A DNA stretch of 64,000 nt from Gigaspora margarita (taxonomy: Eukaryota > Glomeromycota > Glomeromycetes > Diversisporales > Gigasporaceae). Below the pieces are notes generated by a model, which worked only from the letters and a program-made list of their open reading frames with translations, searched no databases and was not told the DNA's origin. Shown here piece after piece: positions 24,215-36,454 of the stretch. The stretch spans positions 88,059 to 152,058 of the forward strand of contig WTPW01000712.1 in the NCBI GenBank assembly GCA_009809945.1, in the 5' to 3' direction. Position 1 is the first letter of the stretch. Each line of letters begins with the position of its first letter. A program made the position numbers and the translations under genes.

Positions 24215-24705
24215 TTAAAATTTCTAAAATTATTTACTAAATAAATAGTTCTTGAAGAATTAGTTAAAGTTGTAGCTGCTATTAATACAGTTCTAATAAT
24301 ATAAAAACATTAAATTTGGGTTAGTAAATCAAAGGTTAGGGCCATGTCATTAATCACCTGATTATTTTTTATTAGAGGCCTACCCCCCTTCCCCCTCTTT
24401 AATATAAATTTGATCAGGTTCTTATATATAATTTCAACATTTTTTACCCCCCCCCCTCCCCCCCTAAAAAATCACCTGATTTTTGTCACTCCCCTTATGA
24501 GTAATTTTTATTTATAATTATATAAATTTCTTTATAAATTTATAAGGAAATTTTATATGATTACAAGAAATAAATTTTTTATAACTTATAATCTACTAGA
24601 CCAAATTTAATATTTTTACTATTATTAGAACTGTATTGATAGCAGCTACAACTTTATTAATTCACCAAGAACTGTTTACTTAGTAAGTAATTTTAAATAT
24701 TTAAA
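24215..24705. mobile_element. Palindromic non-autonomous element with C-rich centre
   Basis: The left arm at 24230-24300 (AGTTCTTGAAGAATTAG, GTTGTAGCTGCTATTAATAC) reappears in reverse at 24620-24695. The centre contains two runs of C (about 24385 and 24445-24463) and a repeated AATCACCTGATT. No TSD was fixed. Confidence 0.55.
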
Positions 24706-25049
24706 TTTTATTTTTAAAAAATTGCTTTTTTTATTTTATATAAAAATTACTGATAAATTTAATTTCTAACAATAGGGTTATTTCTAAGAATAGGTACTAT
24801 TACCTTACATGTATGAATATGAAATAAAGCTGCTTTAGGCAGAGTTAAGAGCATTCATTAAGTGAGAAGATTAATATGATTTCAAAGGATTTAGAAAGTA
24901 ATCTTTTACAAGTAGTAGCTACTTGAAAAAAATTTGCTATTTATATAATTATAGGTTTTCAATTAATATTGTTCATCTATTTTTTTAAATTGTTGTTTAT
25001 ATTGATTATAAAATGATTCAAACCAAAGATCAAAATCAGATTTGTAGGG

Positions 25050-26070
25050 TTTTAGAGTAGAAATACAGAAAGTTTCAAGAAATTCTTGTTTAGGTATATT
25101 AAGTAAAATATTAATATTAAATAATTTGTCAATTTGGAGTTTGTGTAGAGAAGTATTAGAACTATCTTTACTAATGAAGAAGTTGGGTTTAAAACTAAGT
25201 GGATAGATATGTACATCTTCAATAAATTTGATTCTATTAATAGTTTGATAGTTGTTTTGAAAAAAAGATACAATCTGGCTAGATTTAGAGCAATATTGTT
25301 ATTGGTTGTATAGAGTAGAATAGACTGATGAAGTGTGAAAATTTTAGGGTAGTTAAGTTTAGTAAAGAGTATTGTTGTAAATTGAAGCAATATGTTTTTA
25401 AAAATAGAAAAAAGTATTTCAAAAGGTATAGTAATTGATTTATCAATTGAAGGTTTATATTGATAGATTAGATCAGAAAGAAATTTAGATTGTTGGCCAG
25501 CCATTTGTTTGAGTAAATAGTTGAAGGTATATTTAGAAGCATGTTGAGTATCAGTTGCTAGTTTGCTAACTTGACCAGGTTTAAAGTTAATAAGAAAGGG
25601 TTTAATAAAATCAAAAATTTGCTAAGAAAATAATGTATTAAGTCTAGTATATGCTCTATATTGGGTGTTACAGAATAGAGCTAAAACCAATTCAGGATTG
25701 TAGAAATATTTTTTGTATTTGTTGTTGTTGTTGCTGTTGCTGTAGTTGTTGTTGTTGTTGTTGTTGTATTTGCTTGTTTTGTTTTTCTTGTTGTAAAAAT
25801 TATGTTTGTTGTTGTTGTTCATATTGAGAAAGTAGTGTTATGTTGAAAAGGTTGTTGTTGATGTTTTTGTTGTATTTGTACTTGTCCTTGTTGTTAAGTA
25901 GTAGTTGTTGAAAGTAAGAAAAGAGAAGGTGAATAAATTTCTATCATAGAGAAAGTTGCAGGAGGATTAGTAGAAGTTAATAGTTGGAGTGTAGTAGTAA
26001 GCGAATTAGATTGTTGGAATTGAGTTAAGAGATTGAGGCATTGTTTATGATAAATTTGGTCTGTATAAAA
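25050..26070 (-). pseudogene. Interrupted Q/N-rich gene of unknown family
   Basis: On the minus strand, from 26070 down, a frame reads CLNLLTQFQQSNSLTTTLQL and then enters a CAA-repeat region (about 25870-25720) that encodes Gln in one frame and Asn in another. It continues with PELVLALFCNTQYRAYTRLN, QVSKLATDTQHASKYTFNYL and MAGQQSKFLSDLIYQYKPS, and ends in a Leu/Ile-rich stretch near 25052. The gene is broken. The poly-Q leader followed by a helical region could be a retroelement gag-like or host protein; I cannot tell. A short phrase reading RPFQF(N/K)S(L/M)FNIT occurs near 26.1 kb on the plus strand and near 33.28 kb on the minus strand. Confidence 0.35.
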
Positions 26071-26736
26071 ATAGTATCATAATGAAGATAATGTTAGTTA
26101 GGCCATTCCAATTTAAATCTATGTTTAATATAACCCCCCCTAAATTGAGCAAATAATAGAGGGAGTTAAACAACATATATATGTAACACTTAGATCTGAA
26201 TTTCACTTTTCATATTACCAAAATGAACTTGTACAGTTTCATTATTTGTTGTATTCTATTTCTCAATAACAAATATATGATTATATTATATTACAAACTT
26301 TCCATCTTTGTGAACAAAGTTGAATATTTTCCTCCATAATACAAGTTACAGTAGACCACAAAAATTAGGGTAGCTGTGCGACGCAGTCATGCTAAAACCA
26401 AATACAACCGTTATTGGTTGCTACGCATCCATTAGCTATATAATATAATTAATATTGTAATAAATTAATTTTCAAAGGGGATCTCATTATTATTGTGGAC
26501 TATAGTATATTATTAACAGTTTATTACCTGGGTCATTTCACCTGATTTCGGTTCATCATATGATTAATTGCAGCTATCTCAAAGTAATGAATATCCAGTA
26601 TGCTCATATATAATATAAGTACAATAACGGTATGTTACACTAGCACAGCCCATAAAATCATACGCCCAATCAAAAGCAAAATTTTGCTGCCCAAGATTAC
26701 TAAAAATATCATTATTGAAAACTTGTTAGTATGTGC

Positions 26737-28193
26737 TAGAGATGGGAATCGAACCTAATATGATCGATCATGATCGATCATATCGTTTGATCGATTATGA
26801 AAGTCTTTGATCGATCATGATCGATCATATAGTTTGATCGATCATAAAGTTTGATCGATCATAACCTTTTAATCGATTATAATTGATTATATATATTAAT
26901 AACAAAATTCGCTATTTTTACTCAAACTTTGACGATGGATATCTTGATGACTAGTTATCAAAATTGGCTCAAATTTTATAATAAATTGCATCAATATTGA
27001 TATATGATATATAAAAATTTTAGCTAATTTGGTCTGATAATTCTAGAGTAATCGTTTGTATACGATAGTCAATTTTTTTAAAAAAATTGACTATCGTATA
27101 CAAGCGATTACTTGAGAATTACCAAACCAAATTGGCTAAAATTTTTATATATCATATATAAATATCGATACTATCTATAGTAAAAATTTGGGCCGAATTG
27201 AATTACTAGTTATTGAGATATCCATCGTCAAATTTTGAGTAAAAATAACAAAAATTTTATAATAGTCGATTATTAAAAAATCCGTTATTTTTACTCAAAC
27301 TTTGACGATTGATATCTCAATAACTAGTAATCCAATTCGGTCCAAATTTTTGCCATAGATAGTATCGAAATTAGTCTATGATATATAAAAATTTTAGTCG
27401 ATTTGGTCTGGTAATTTTCAAGTAATCGCTTGTATACGATAGTTAATTTTTTTAAAAAAATTAACTATCGTATACAAGCGATTACTTGAAAATTACCAGA
27501 CCAAATCGACTAAAATTTTTATATATCATAGACTAATTTCGATACTATCTATGGCAAAAATTTGGACCGAATTGGATTACTAGTTATTGAGATATCAATC
27601 GTCAAAGTTTGAGTAAAAATAACGGATTTTTTAATAATCGACTATTATAAAATTTTTGTTATTTTTACTCAAAATTTGACGATGGATATCTCAATAACTA
27701 GTAATTCAATTCGGCCCAAATTTTTACTATAGATAGTATCGATATTTATATATGATATATAAAAATTTTAGCCAATTTGGTTTGGTAATTCTCAAGTAAT
27801 CGCTTGTATACGATAGTTAATTTTTTTAAAAAAATTAACTATCGTATACAAACGATTACTCTAGAATTATCAGACTAAATTGGCTGAAATTTTTATATAT
27901 CATAAAAGAATATCAACAATATTTATAACAAAAATTTGAGCCGGCTTGGATTACTAATTATCAAGATATCTATTGTCAAAGTTTGAGTAAAAATAGCAAT
28001 TTTTTTAATAATATTATTTATGTAGACTAGTGATCGATCATATGATTGGTCATAAATTATGATCGATCATATGATCGTGATCGATCATATGCAATGACCG
28101 ATCAAAATACTATGATCGATCATAAAATCGATCTCCTTTGTATATAATCGATCAATGATCGATCATGAGATATATGACCGATTCCAATCTCTA
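26737..28193. mobile_element. hAT-like non-autonomous element, 1457 bp
   Basis: The TIRs are TAGAGATGGGAATCG and the reverse of CGATTCCAATCTCTA. A perfect 8-bp duplication, GTATGTGC, flanks it (26729-26736 and 28194-28201). Both subterminal zones are packed with the palindromic word TGATCGATCA. The middle is an alternating palindrome array of period 374 bp. There is no transposase. Confidence 0.93.
26900..28010. repeat. Three 374-bp self-palindromic tandem units
   Basis: The dyad centres AATTTTTTTAAAAAAATT lie at about 27079, 27453 and 27827, exactly 374 bp apart. Secondary axes lie halfway between (about 27266 and 27640). Around each centre the arms read CGCTTGTATACGATAG, ACCAGACCAAATCGAC and GATATCAATCGTCAAAGTTT or close variants. 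The middle unit is close to a perfect inverted repeat with arms of about 170 bp. Confidence 0.9.
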
Positions 28194-28275
28194 GTATGTG
28201 CAAAATGATAACATGCATAATGATTGTGTACTTATCGAGATATAAATGAAAAAAAATTACAAATTTAGTAAAAGT

Positions 28276-28318
28276 ATGTACATATGTACGTATGTACGAT
28301 GTACATATGTACATACGA
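28276..28318. repeat. GTACATATGTAC microrepeat
   Basis: Alternating ATGTACATATGTACGTATGT words; a shorter echo (ACGTACGTACGTACATATGT) lies at 28425-28445. All words are palindromic. Confidence 0.7.
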
Positions 28319-28989
28319 ACAAGAGTGCCAGAGGAGATATTGTACCGACCACCGATATTCTTGTCAAGAAAATTATTGTCGGATAAGGATAAACAAAGAA
28401 TTATTGTTTACAACATTCACAAGGACGTACGTACGTACATATGTATTAAATAAAGAATATAATAGTAAACTTAAGTATATATAGAGTTTTTTTTGAACTT
28501 TAAAGCCAGTAATGAACCGACCAATTTACTCTTGGCTGTAGATCAGTTGTTATTATCTATTTGTTTCTGCTTCTTTTGATATCATTTAAACTTTCTGTGC
28601 CAGTTGTTGAAATCACCAAAACTTAATGATTTTCTTAGTAAAAATGACGTATTAGAAAAAAATAAGCTTTTAATCTGATAATTCTAGCTGGGTTTCTAAT
28701 TAATCCATATAGTGCATCATGCAAAAAAACCCCCCATTCATAACAATAGCAATAGTAATGTGAAACTTATAGCCACCTTGTGTATTTTAGGTAATTCATT
28801 TTAAATATACTTGACCAAAGCAAGATTAAACTTATGATTTACTTATAATTAGTCTTTTTTAATATTACGTATTTTTGACTATATATATCATGTTTTAATT
28901 TCGATCTTTACTTACAAGCCGAATTTATAGATCTTAAACTTATATATGAACTTCGTTACTAGTGAATTTTTTAAATAAATGGGTTTTTT

Positions 28990-31900
28990 TATTGTGTGTG
29001 TAGTTAGAGGAGCTAAAACTATTATCCTAGACAAGGTTGTAAAAGTGTTGCAAACAGAAACTTCACAATTTTATGATATTTTTGATGCAACTACAAACGA
29101 TCAATTTGAAGATTGTGTTGTTTGAGTATTTTTAAAAAGGCCCCCAGAAAATTGGGTTTATGTAGAAGAAGGGTTAGAGGGTGATATATCAATGTTATTT
29201 GAGCTTAATTTTACCCATATTAAATTTGTTTTAGACATAGCAGAGACTAGCGTTCAAGAATCCTCTTGTCAAAATTTAAATGCATTTAATCTCTTTATGA
29301 AAAATTCACAAACTATTCATCTTCCTGAACTAAAAAAAGAGAATACTCGCAGAGACTTACTTTATAATGATATTATTCGCTTGTTTCAAAATAAAGAAGT
29401 TGGATGGAAAAATGCAACACATAATACAATTGGAAAAAGTTTTATTGAATGCTTAATAACAGCCTTATGGTATATATATTCACATCGATCAAAGTTTATA
29501 GCACGATCACTTTTACTTGGAGAACTATTTAATAATTTAAATCAGTATCAAAAAGACCAACATTATAATCATTTTTATGATACTGGAAAACATGCTAAAA
29601 CTAATCTTAAACGTGATAAACTTGAGCAACTAGCTTCTTTATTAGAACTATCAGTAGTACAACCATGGGCAACAAATGATAATTGGGAAACAATTATTAA
29701 TGAGGTCTTTGTTTTAATATCATCGATGCAAAAATATGCAAAAAACTTGGAACAAATTAATCAAGTTATGAAAGAAATACATATAAGTGATACACCAGCA
29801 TGCCAGCTAGCTAATGATCTAAAAGTATATACAATTGAACCATGTCAAAAGATTAATATAAAATATCAGCAACTTCAGGATTTTTTATTTAATACTGATG
29901 ACTATAGCGAAATTAATTTAGAAAGATTTTTGCCTGAAGATACAATACAACGTTATCATTACATTAAGAGTCTTCAAATACAATTTCCAGTTACTTTATA
30001 TCGTTATTATCAAGGCAATTATCTTGGTACTATTAATTATATTTGGAAAATTCCAGTTGATTTTGAAGAATGATCAGAAACTGCTCAAGCACGTGTAATG
30101 GCAGCTATTCAAAAAAGATTGCCACAATATTTTAGTCAACAAATGCAAAAAAATGTGCTAAAAAAGGTAAATATTATATACTTTGTTTAAGAAAATATAG
30201 GTTAATATGCTAATTTTTATTTCACAAAAAATATTATTAGTATTCATTAATTCAAACTGTTACACCTGGTGTTTTGCNTGTTTTATATCATGATTTAACT
30301 GGTGANGCTGCTGTAACATCAAATGAGATTAGTAAAGAGTTAGAAGAATGACTTCATCTTATGTTAGCAATAGAAGATCCATCAATAATATGTGATTTGC
30401 GTCAAAATAATGGATTCAAAGGAACAAAATTTGATTTATTTTGGAATGAATTAGAAGCTTATTTTAATGAGGTATATTTTTTTACNATATATATTTTATA
30501 TAACAAGATATTTTTAATTAATTTATTTTATTAGAATATACTAGCAGTTAATGATNGTNNACATGGAAATGTTCTTTATATGCCACTTGCTATTTCAGTA
30601 NGTGATCTTCACGAAATAATCATTCAACGACTAAATAATAAGTCTATATCTGAACCTATTTTAATTCCAAGTGAAGAATGGATACGTTTGCAATTTCAAC
30701 CAACCAACCCAACTACTGAAAAAGCTAAACAATATACAGGATGCTTTAATATTAAGTTTATGGTTCAGGCAAGATTGCTTCACAAAAGTCATCCAGATAT
30801 GCATTACTGTGCAGCTTTTTTTCGATATTTAAGAGAATTTGCAATTTTATATCGACAATATACTTTATTTATTTGTGCTGATGACAAACACAAAGTACCT
30901 ATTGGAGAAAGTGTTAATACTTCTACTGGTGTACGTAATAAAAAATCTATAGTTTTTCAAGAAACTTCTCTGGTTGCATGTGATCACAATTTCACAAAAT
31001 TATCCCTTACTCCTTCTGTAATATTTTTTTGCAATATTCCCCAATCAATTGAAGAATCCTTTTATAGTGGTAAAGTATTTGTTTTATTTAAGAATACAGT
31101 ATTTCAACCCAGCAATGCAATTAGACATGCTACAGAATTTTATCATGTAATTTCTACTAATTGCTTTAATGTTATTCCTCCAATTCTTTGTCTTTATACT
31201 GACAGTGGTTCTGATCATCATATAGTATTTTCTTCAGTTCAAATTTCTCTTATTTGCTTATTTTTACATGGTAATTTTGATATGCTTATTGCAATGTGCA
31301 CAGCACCTTATCATAGTTGGACTAATCCTGCTGAAAGAATTATGTCTATTTTAAATTTAGGCTTACAAGGTGTAGCATTAGTTAGAGATACAATGAGTTC
31401 AGAGTCAGAAATAGAATTTGCTAAGTTAGATACATTAAGTGAAATTCGTGCTGCTACTAAAACAAATTCAATTTTGCAAAATGATTTGCAAAAATATATA
31501 GAATGCATACAACATTTATTGAAAGAACATACAGAAAGATTAGTTTTACATAATGAACCATTTCAATGCTATATTCCAGTAGATGAAATAGAAATTGATG
31601 AATTTTTTGATGTATGTATTAAATTAATAAAATTAAAAATATCTTGAATTAATATAATAATATATTATTTATTAGATGATATTGTTAATTGATCGGACCT
31701 TGAAGGTTTCAGAAACAACAAGTAATATTTTATCAAAAAAAAAGAATTTACAACAATTTACGCAAGCACATTGTAGATATCACCAATATGCTTTTCAGGT
31801 AATTGTTACTATAGTTAAATCTTTCTAAATAAAGCATCTTTTCAAATATAATTTACTCTTATTATAATAAAGTTATCTGATTGAAAAAATAAATCTTTAC

Positions 31901-32955
31901 AGTAGTTTATATTAAAAAATGCAATAATTTTGTAATTTAAATTCTTTACTATATAAACTTTACTATACTGAGAACTCACTATAACAAGAGTGAATTATAT
32001 TATACATTGCTGCATATAGTATTCTTTTTTTAAAAAAAGTCTTAGTACTATTTGATTGAATACTTTTTCCTAAAGGATATTGTATATAGCATTATATAGA
32101 CCTATTGTCAAAAGTTAGTTTATGCAGCTTATACTTAGAAAGGTCTATAAATTTAAATTTATCACAGTAAATTTATAACAAATCACTTATAATTTAAATA
32201 TTAAATTTTTTTAGATAAAAAAATGTAACCAGCTATCTTGTAATATTTATCAGCCTGTTTGTCTTCCAGATAATATTTTTAATTCATTAGATTGGTTACC
32301 AGATCCTACTCCTTCTGCAAGTATGTTTTAAAGTTATTTGTTTATATTATACTAGATATGTAATTTTAATAGAATAAAATTTATTAATTATAGTTAATAA
32401 AGATCATTATGCTGAATTTCAATCTGTATATCGATCAACAACATCAGAACAATATCGTCCAACACTTATGACAATGAGTACAAATAATGAACGTGCACCA
32501 TAATCCATTTTCATGAATACATGAGTTCGAGAATTTATTCAATGCTTTCAATGTGGAAAAATGCGTTGTTTATATAGTGAGTGTGCATTATTAGCAGAAA
32601 ATAAAATAGCATGCCAAAGTGCTATAGATAATTGGAACTACAGTTGTGGATCACCATTTGTTCCAAAAGACCATATTCTATACAATGAAGTTTTTGTAAG
32701 AGAAAAAATTAGTTGTGAAACACCAATAGAGTTAGCATATTATTCTTGTCGAAAACCAAACATTAATAGTAATATTTGTTATTGGTGTNGATATGATAAT
32801 GAATTGGCANAGCCTCTAGAAAGTCTTAAATCAAAATACAAATTTTTATTTCCATGTTGCATANTATGTCNGGATACAGGAAAGGAATTTTTTGTACNTG
32901 GTGAAATTAAAACTCATACAAAAGCTACAAAGCATAAAAAAATTAAAAATTAAGG
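28990..32955 (+). pseudogene. Multi-exon DDE-transposase-like gene with Cys-rich C-terminus, decayed
   Basis: The coding segments, in order, are as follows. An N-terminal part at about 28.99-30.16 kb includes RPPENWVYVEEGLEG and a helical region. A segment at 30.27-30.47 kb contains EDPSIICDLR. The core at 30.58-31.65 kb has CADDKHKVPIGE (D1, about 30880), LYTDSGSDHH (D2, about 31200) and HSWTNPAERIMS (E, about 31330). The C-terminal part at 32.2-32.95 kb has FIQCFQCGKMRCLYSECALL and later CYWC, CC and a final THTKATKHKK, which resembles zinc ribbons. D1-D2 spacing is about 105 and D2-E about 43 residues. Introns with GT...AG ends are visible, for example about 30166-30245, 30472-30535 and 31798-32214. 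In-frame TGA occurs at 29123, 30071, 30349 and 32522, and a TAA just before the last. I recall this family from Glomeromycotina and some animals but not its name. TIRs were not found. Confidence 0.6.
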
Positions 32956-33119
32956 TTTGGTTTGGTATGGAATAGGTAGTTTTAGTAGTGTATATAAGTA
33001 TATATGTAGTAGAATATATATTATATCTAAAAATAGTTGTTTATCTATTTAATAAATAAATATATATATTAGTAGTTTGAACCAGATCTGCTAAGTAAAC
33101 TTGTAAGCAAAATATGTAT

Positions 33120-33225
33120 AAGTATATTCAGACTCAGACCAGTCTGCATAAATTTAGAGTCTGGTCTGATCCTGGACTGGACCCAACCCGGACCTAGTCC
33201 GATCCTGAACCGGACCTAATCATAT
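33120..33225. repeat. GGACC/GGTCC-rich short repeat
   Basis: Repeated words such as TCTGGTCTGATCCTGGACTG and CCCGGACCTAGTCCGATCCT give a block with unusually high GC next to the decayed transposase gene. Such blocks can form hairpins; the function is unknown. Confidence 0.5.
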
Positions 33226-33239
33226 GTTGTTTAAGTCCT

Positions 33240-35320
33240 CCCCCTCTAAAAAATTTTGAATTTGTTATGTTAAACAAAGAATTAAATTGGAATGGCCTTA
33301 TCTTGTTTTTTTTGGCAAACTTTAAAAATTGCATTTATAGCATTTATGAGTATAGAAACTAGAAGATAAGGAAGTATCAGCAGTAGAAAAAGAAGAAATA
33401 AATTTAGTAATTTCAAGGTTTGATTGTTGGAAGTAATAGGTATAAGAATAGGATTAAGAGAATAGGTATTGATTTTAGTAGAAACAAATTTGGTATGAAA
33501 TTCTTTATATCTAATAGTAGCAGTCATAGTAGGGCTTGGAAGAAATAAGTTGCAATTTGATTGGATTGTAAATTTTTGAAAAAGCAAGCAGTTGGTTTAG
33601 CATTAGATAAATTGGTCTAGCTGTATTTGAATTGCTTTTATGAATAAATATTCCAAAATGATTAGGGCATTGCATAAAAAAGTTGTTCTGATCTGTTGTA
33701 TCAGGTTTTTTAACAACTTAGATATTTTTAGGGTTAGGGTGCAAGTATAGAGTTTTTGTTTTTTTTTACAATGTAGATTAGATATAAGGTCCTATTTCAG
33801 TTCTTGTAGGGGTTTTCAGAGGTCCTTAACATTTTTACTTAGAGTACCTGATCCTATATAATTAGTACGTTTTTGTGATATAAGCATCCTGGTAATGAAC
33901 TTCACTGATTATAGTTAGTAAGATGTTTTTTTTATTCTAAAAAAAAATTGATTTAAACTATTTTTATATAGTATTTGCTATATACAGTCAACTTCCTCTA
34001 TAAAGTTATATCATATATTGTTAATCTGAACTTTATAATAAAATTTACAAAAGTTCTAGAGCTTTGCATTTGGTTTCACAGAGTTTATTAAGGCTTGGAT
34101 CTTAGAGAGACATCTTATAAATTATTGTAGTTATAAATTTTTTATTAAGTAATTTTATTTAAATTTTAATGAAAGTTGTAAAGGCAATTTGTATAATTTT
34201 AATTATAAAGTTTTTTTTTAAATTAGACAAATATATAAAAAATAAATTAAGTTTAAAATTTTTATTATTAATTACCATTTCTAAATTTATAAAATTTTTA
34301 ATTTGGGTTCTACTATAAAATAGAAGTTTCTAGAAGTATCCATTGTTATACAGAGAAATGCAAACCAGTTTAACTAGTAAAAACCCATGATAAGCCTTCT
34401 GGAGTTGTATAAAGCCAGAGAACTTGAAAATTGGAATGTGCTTAGTAAGACCTAATGAAAAGTAGCTTGGCTTTTGACAGCACTAAAGAAAAGAATTCAG
34501 TTAGTATATATGACTAGATATAATTTTACAACAAGAAAGTTTTGGAGAAGGCTACTAACTGGTTGCTGAAGTTGTACCAAAAAAAAGACATGTGTTTTGG
34601 AAGCATGTACCAAGAAAAAGGAAGACCATTTGTGTTAAAGCTAAGCAAATCAACTCTTATAGGTATATTGATTGGGAGTAAACAGAAACCAGACAGGAAA
34701 ACCAGAAGAGAACTATATAAGTAGGTACTAGAGTTGAGTGAATTTTGCAAGAACAACAGTATGTAATGGTAGCAGATTTAGGATACCCTAACTACAAGTG
34801 TTGGTTGATGCTATAGTACAAGTTACTAAATCATATTTAATATCTGTATAGAACAAGAACTACTTTACAAGTCTTCCACTAAGAATAAATTAATTCTAAG
34901 GCTAAGAATAGGTATCTAGAACTGTGTTCCAGTAAAACAAGAAGGATTGGAAAGAGAAACAAAAGATCAGAAAGTTTAAATAGACAATACCATAGTCAGA
35001 TTATAGTTATAACAGCTAGTGTGAAATGGCACCAAAAGTGTAAGTAGCTAGTTGTGCTCTAATTAATGACAAATATTAGTTATTCTTAATATAGACAACT
35101 ACAATTCTAAAATTTTTGAATAAAAATCCTAATTCCCAAAGCAAAAAGTTTAAAAAAAAAATATTATCAAAAATAAACTTGCAATTAAATAAAAATAAAA
35201 AAATAAAATACAAATCAAATTCATAAAAACTATTTCAAATATTTAAATTTTCTTGTAATATATACAATAATAATAAGAAATATAAAAATTAATCAAATAA
35301 TTTTTTAAAGTATATAAATT
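33240..35320. other. Repeat-derived sequence without a resolved gene
   Basis: A minus-strand phrase near 33.28 kb (RPFQFNSLFNIT) echoes one at 26.1 kb. TA-CAGTCAACTTCCTCTATA at 33983 looks like one end of a pogo-type MITE, but no partner end was found. A 60-residue frame at 34542-34724 (plus, reading NWLLKLYQKKDMCFGSMYQE then GRPFVLKLSKSTLIGILIGS) looks like a piece of a real protein but is not recognised. Confidence 0.35.
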
Positions 35321-35324
35321 TGCT

Positions 35325-35935
35325 GCACCCATAACATGTTGCACCCTATGATTCGACCAATCAAGTCACTCGATTTTGTAGAAAAAAAAATTTGTTTAAA
35401 AATTAAAGTTTTTACTTAATAAAGTGTAATATATATATATAATAGCACATTATATAACATAAAATTTTATCCTGAACAACTTTTTCTAAGTTACAAAGAT
35501 AGATTGATTGTCTTAGAAAAAAAGACATTTTATAAGAAAAACAAAAATTACAAAAGTTAGCACATATAAAACTTTTTTTTACTAAAACAATCTATCTTTC
35601 TAACTTAGAAAAAGTTGTTTAGTATAAAATTTACATATAATACTTAAAATATAAATATAGATTAAATTAATAAAAAAAAGTTTTATATATGCTAATTTTG
35701 GAAATTTTTGTTTTTTTTATATCACATCTTTTTTTACTAAGATAATCTATATAACTTAGAATAAGTTGTTCAGATTAAAATTTTACATATATATCTTGTT
35801 ATTGCTTATTTATTTTTATATTTTTTTAGTATAATTTTTTTAGTTTTTTTAAAAAATTTTTGCTTACAAAATCGAGCAATTTGATTGGTCAAATCATGGG
35901 GTACAACATGTCGTGGGTGTGCCAAATTTCTATTT
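35325..35935. mobile_element. ~610-bp palindromic MITE
   Basis: The ends AAATTTGCTGCACCCATAAC and, in reverse, AAATTTGGCACACCCACGAC match, followed by CATGTTG-ACCC-ATGATT and GACCAATCAA in both arms. Inside, ACTTTTTCTAAGTTA-like sequence is mirrored repeatedly. The TSD is not certain. Confidence 0.7.
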
Positions 35936-36202
35936 CATTTTTTTATAAATAATAAAATATATAACTCTTTCCAACAATTATCTGGTCCAAATTTCTACAG
36001 AATAAAAACAAAAAGTTCTTATTGGAGCATTGTCTATACTTGGTATATAGTAGGATGATACAAGAATACAGGTTTTTATAAAGGACTTTTCTTTCTGTGA
36101 CTCCTTTATATTTGGCATACAAGCCAGAACTGTTCTTTTACAAGATAACTGGCAGGAGATAGTGCTCTTGTATAAAAAATTCTAGTGAAGATACAAACAT
36201 AT

Positions 36203-36454
36203 GGGCTGGGTGCTGGAAAAGGAATAAAAATGACAATTTTTTCAAAAGCAATTTTTTTACATAAATCAATTTAGAATAAGATTAGGATTGTTTTTCACTT
36301 AAGACAAAAAAGTAGTTGCATTAATAAAATTTTGCATTATAGCTCTTTAAAGTTTGCATTTTCTTATGATCTATTATAAGATTTGCAATATACAAATTGA
36401 TTTTTGAAGATCTTTGTTTTTGTCAATTTCATTCCTTTTTCTAGCACCTAGCCC
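36203..36454. mobile_element. 252-bp MITE with 4-bp TSD ATAT
   Basis: The TIRs are GGGCTGGGTGCTGGAAAAGG and the reverse of CCTTTTTCTAGCACCTAGCCC, flanked by ATAT (36199-36202 and 36455-36458). It is the same family as 945-1190, sharing AAAAGTAGTTG-ATTAATAAAATTTTG in the middle. Confidence 0.85.

Noticed and set aside
26737-28193. CRISPR-like array
   Set aside because: The repeats are long palindromes of period 374 bp in a eukaryotic hAT-like element, without unique spacers or any cas gene.
28120-28484. Tyr/Thr-rich frames on both strands near 28.3 kb
   Set aside because: They arise from the GTACATAT microrepeat and adjoining low-complexity DNA.
28990-32955. TGA read as tryptophan (recoded genetic code)
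   Set aside because: The same genes use TGG for most Trp positions, TAG also appears at probable Trp sites, and frame changes and TAA stops are present in neighbouring transposon genes. C:G to T:A decay explains the pattern better.
33983-34350. A further pogo-type MITE starting TA-CAGTCAACTTCCTCTATA
   Set aside because: No matching right terminus was found, so the element cannot be bounded.
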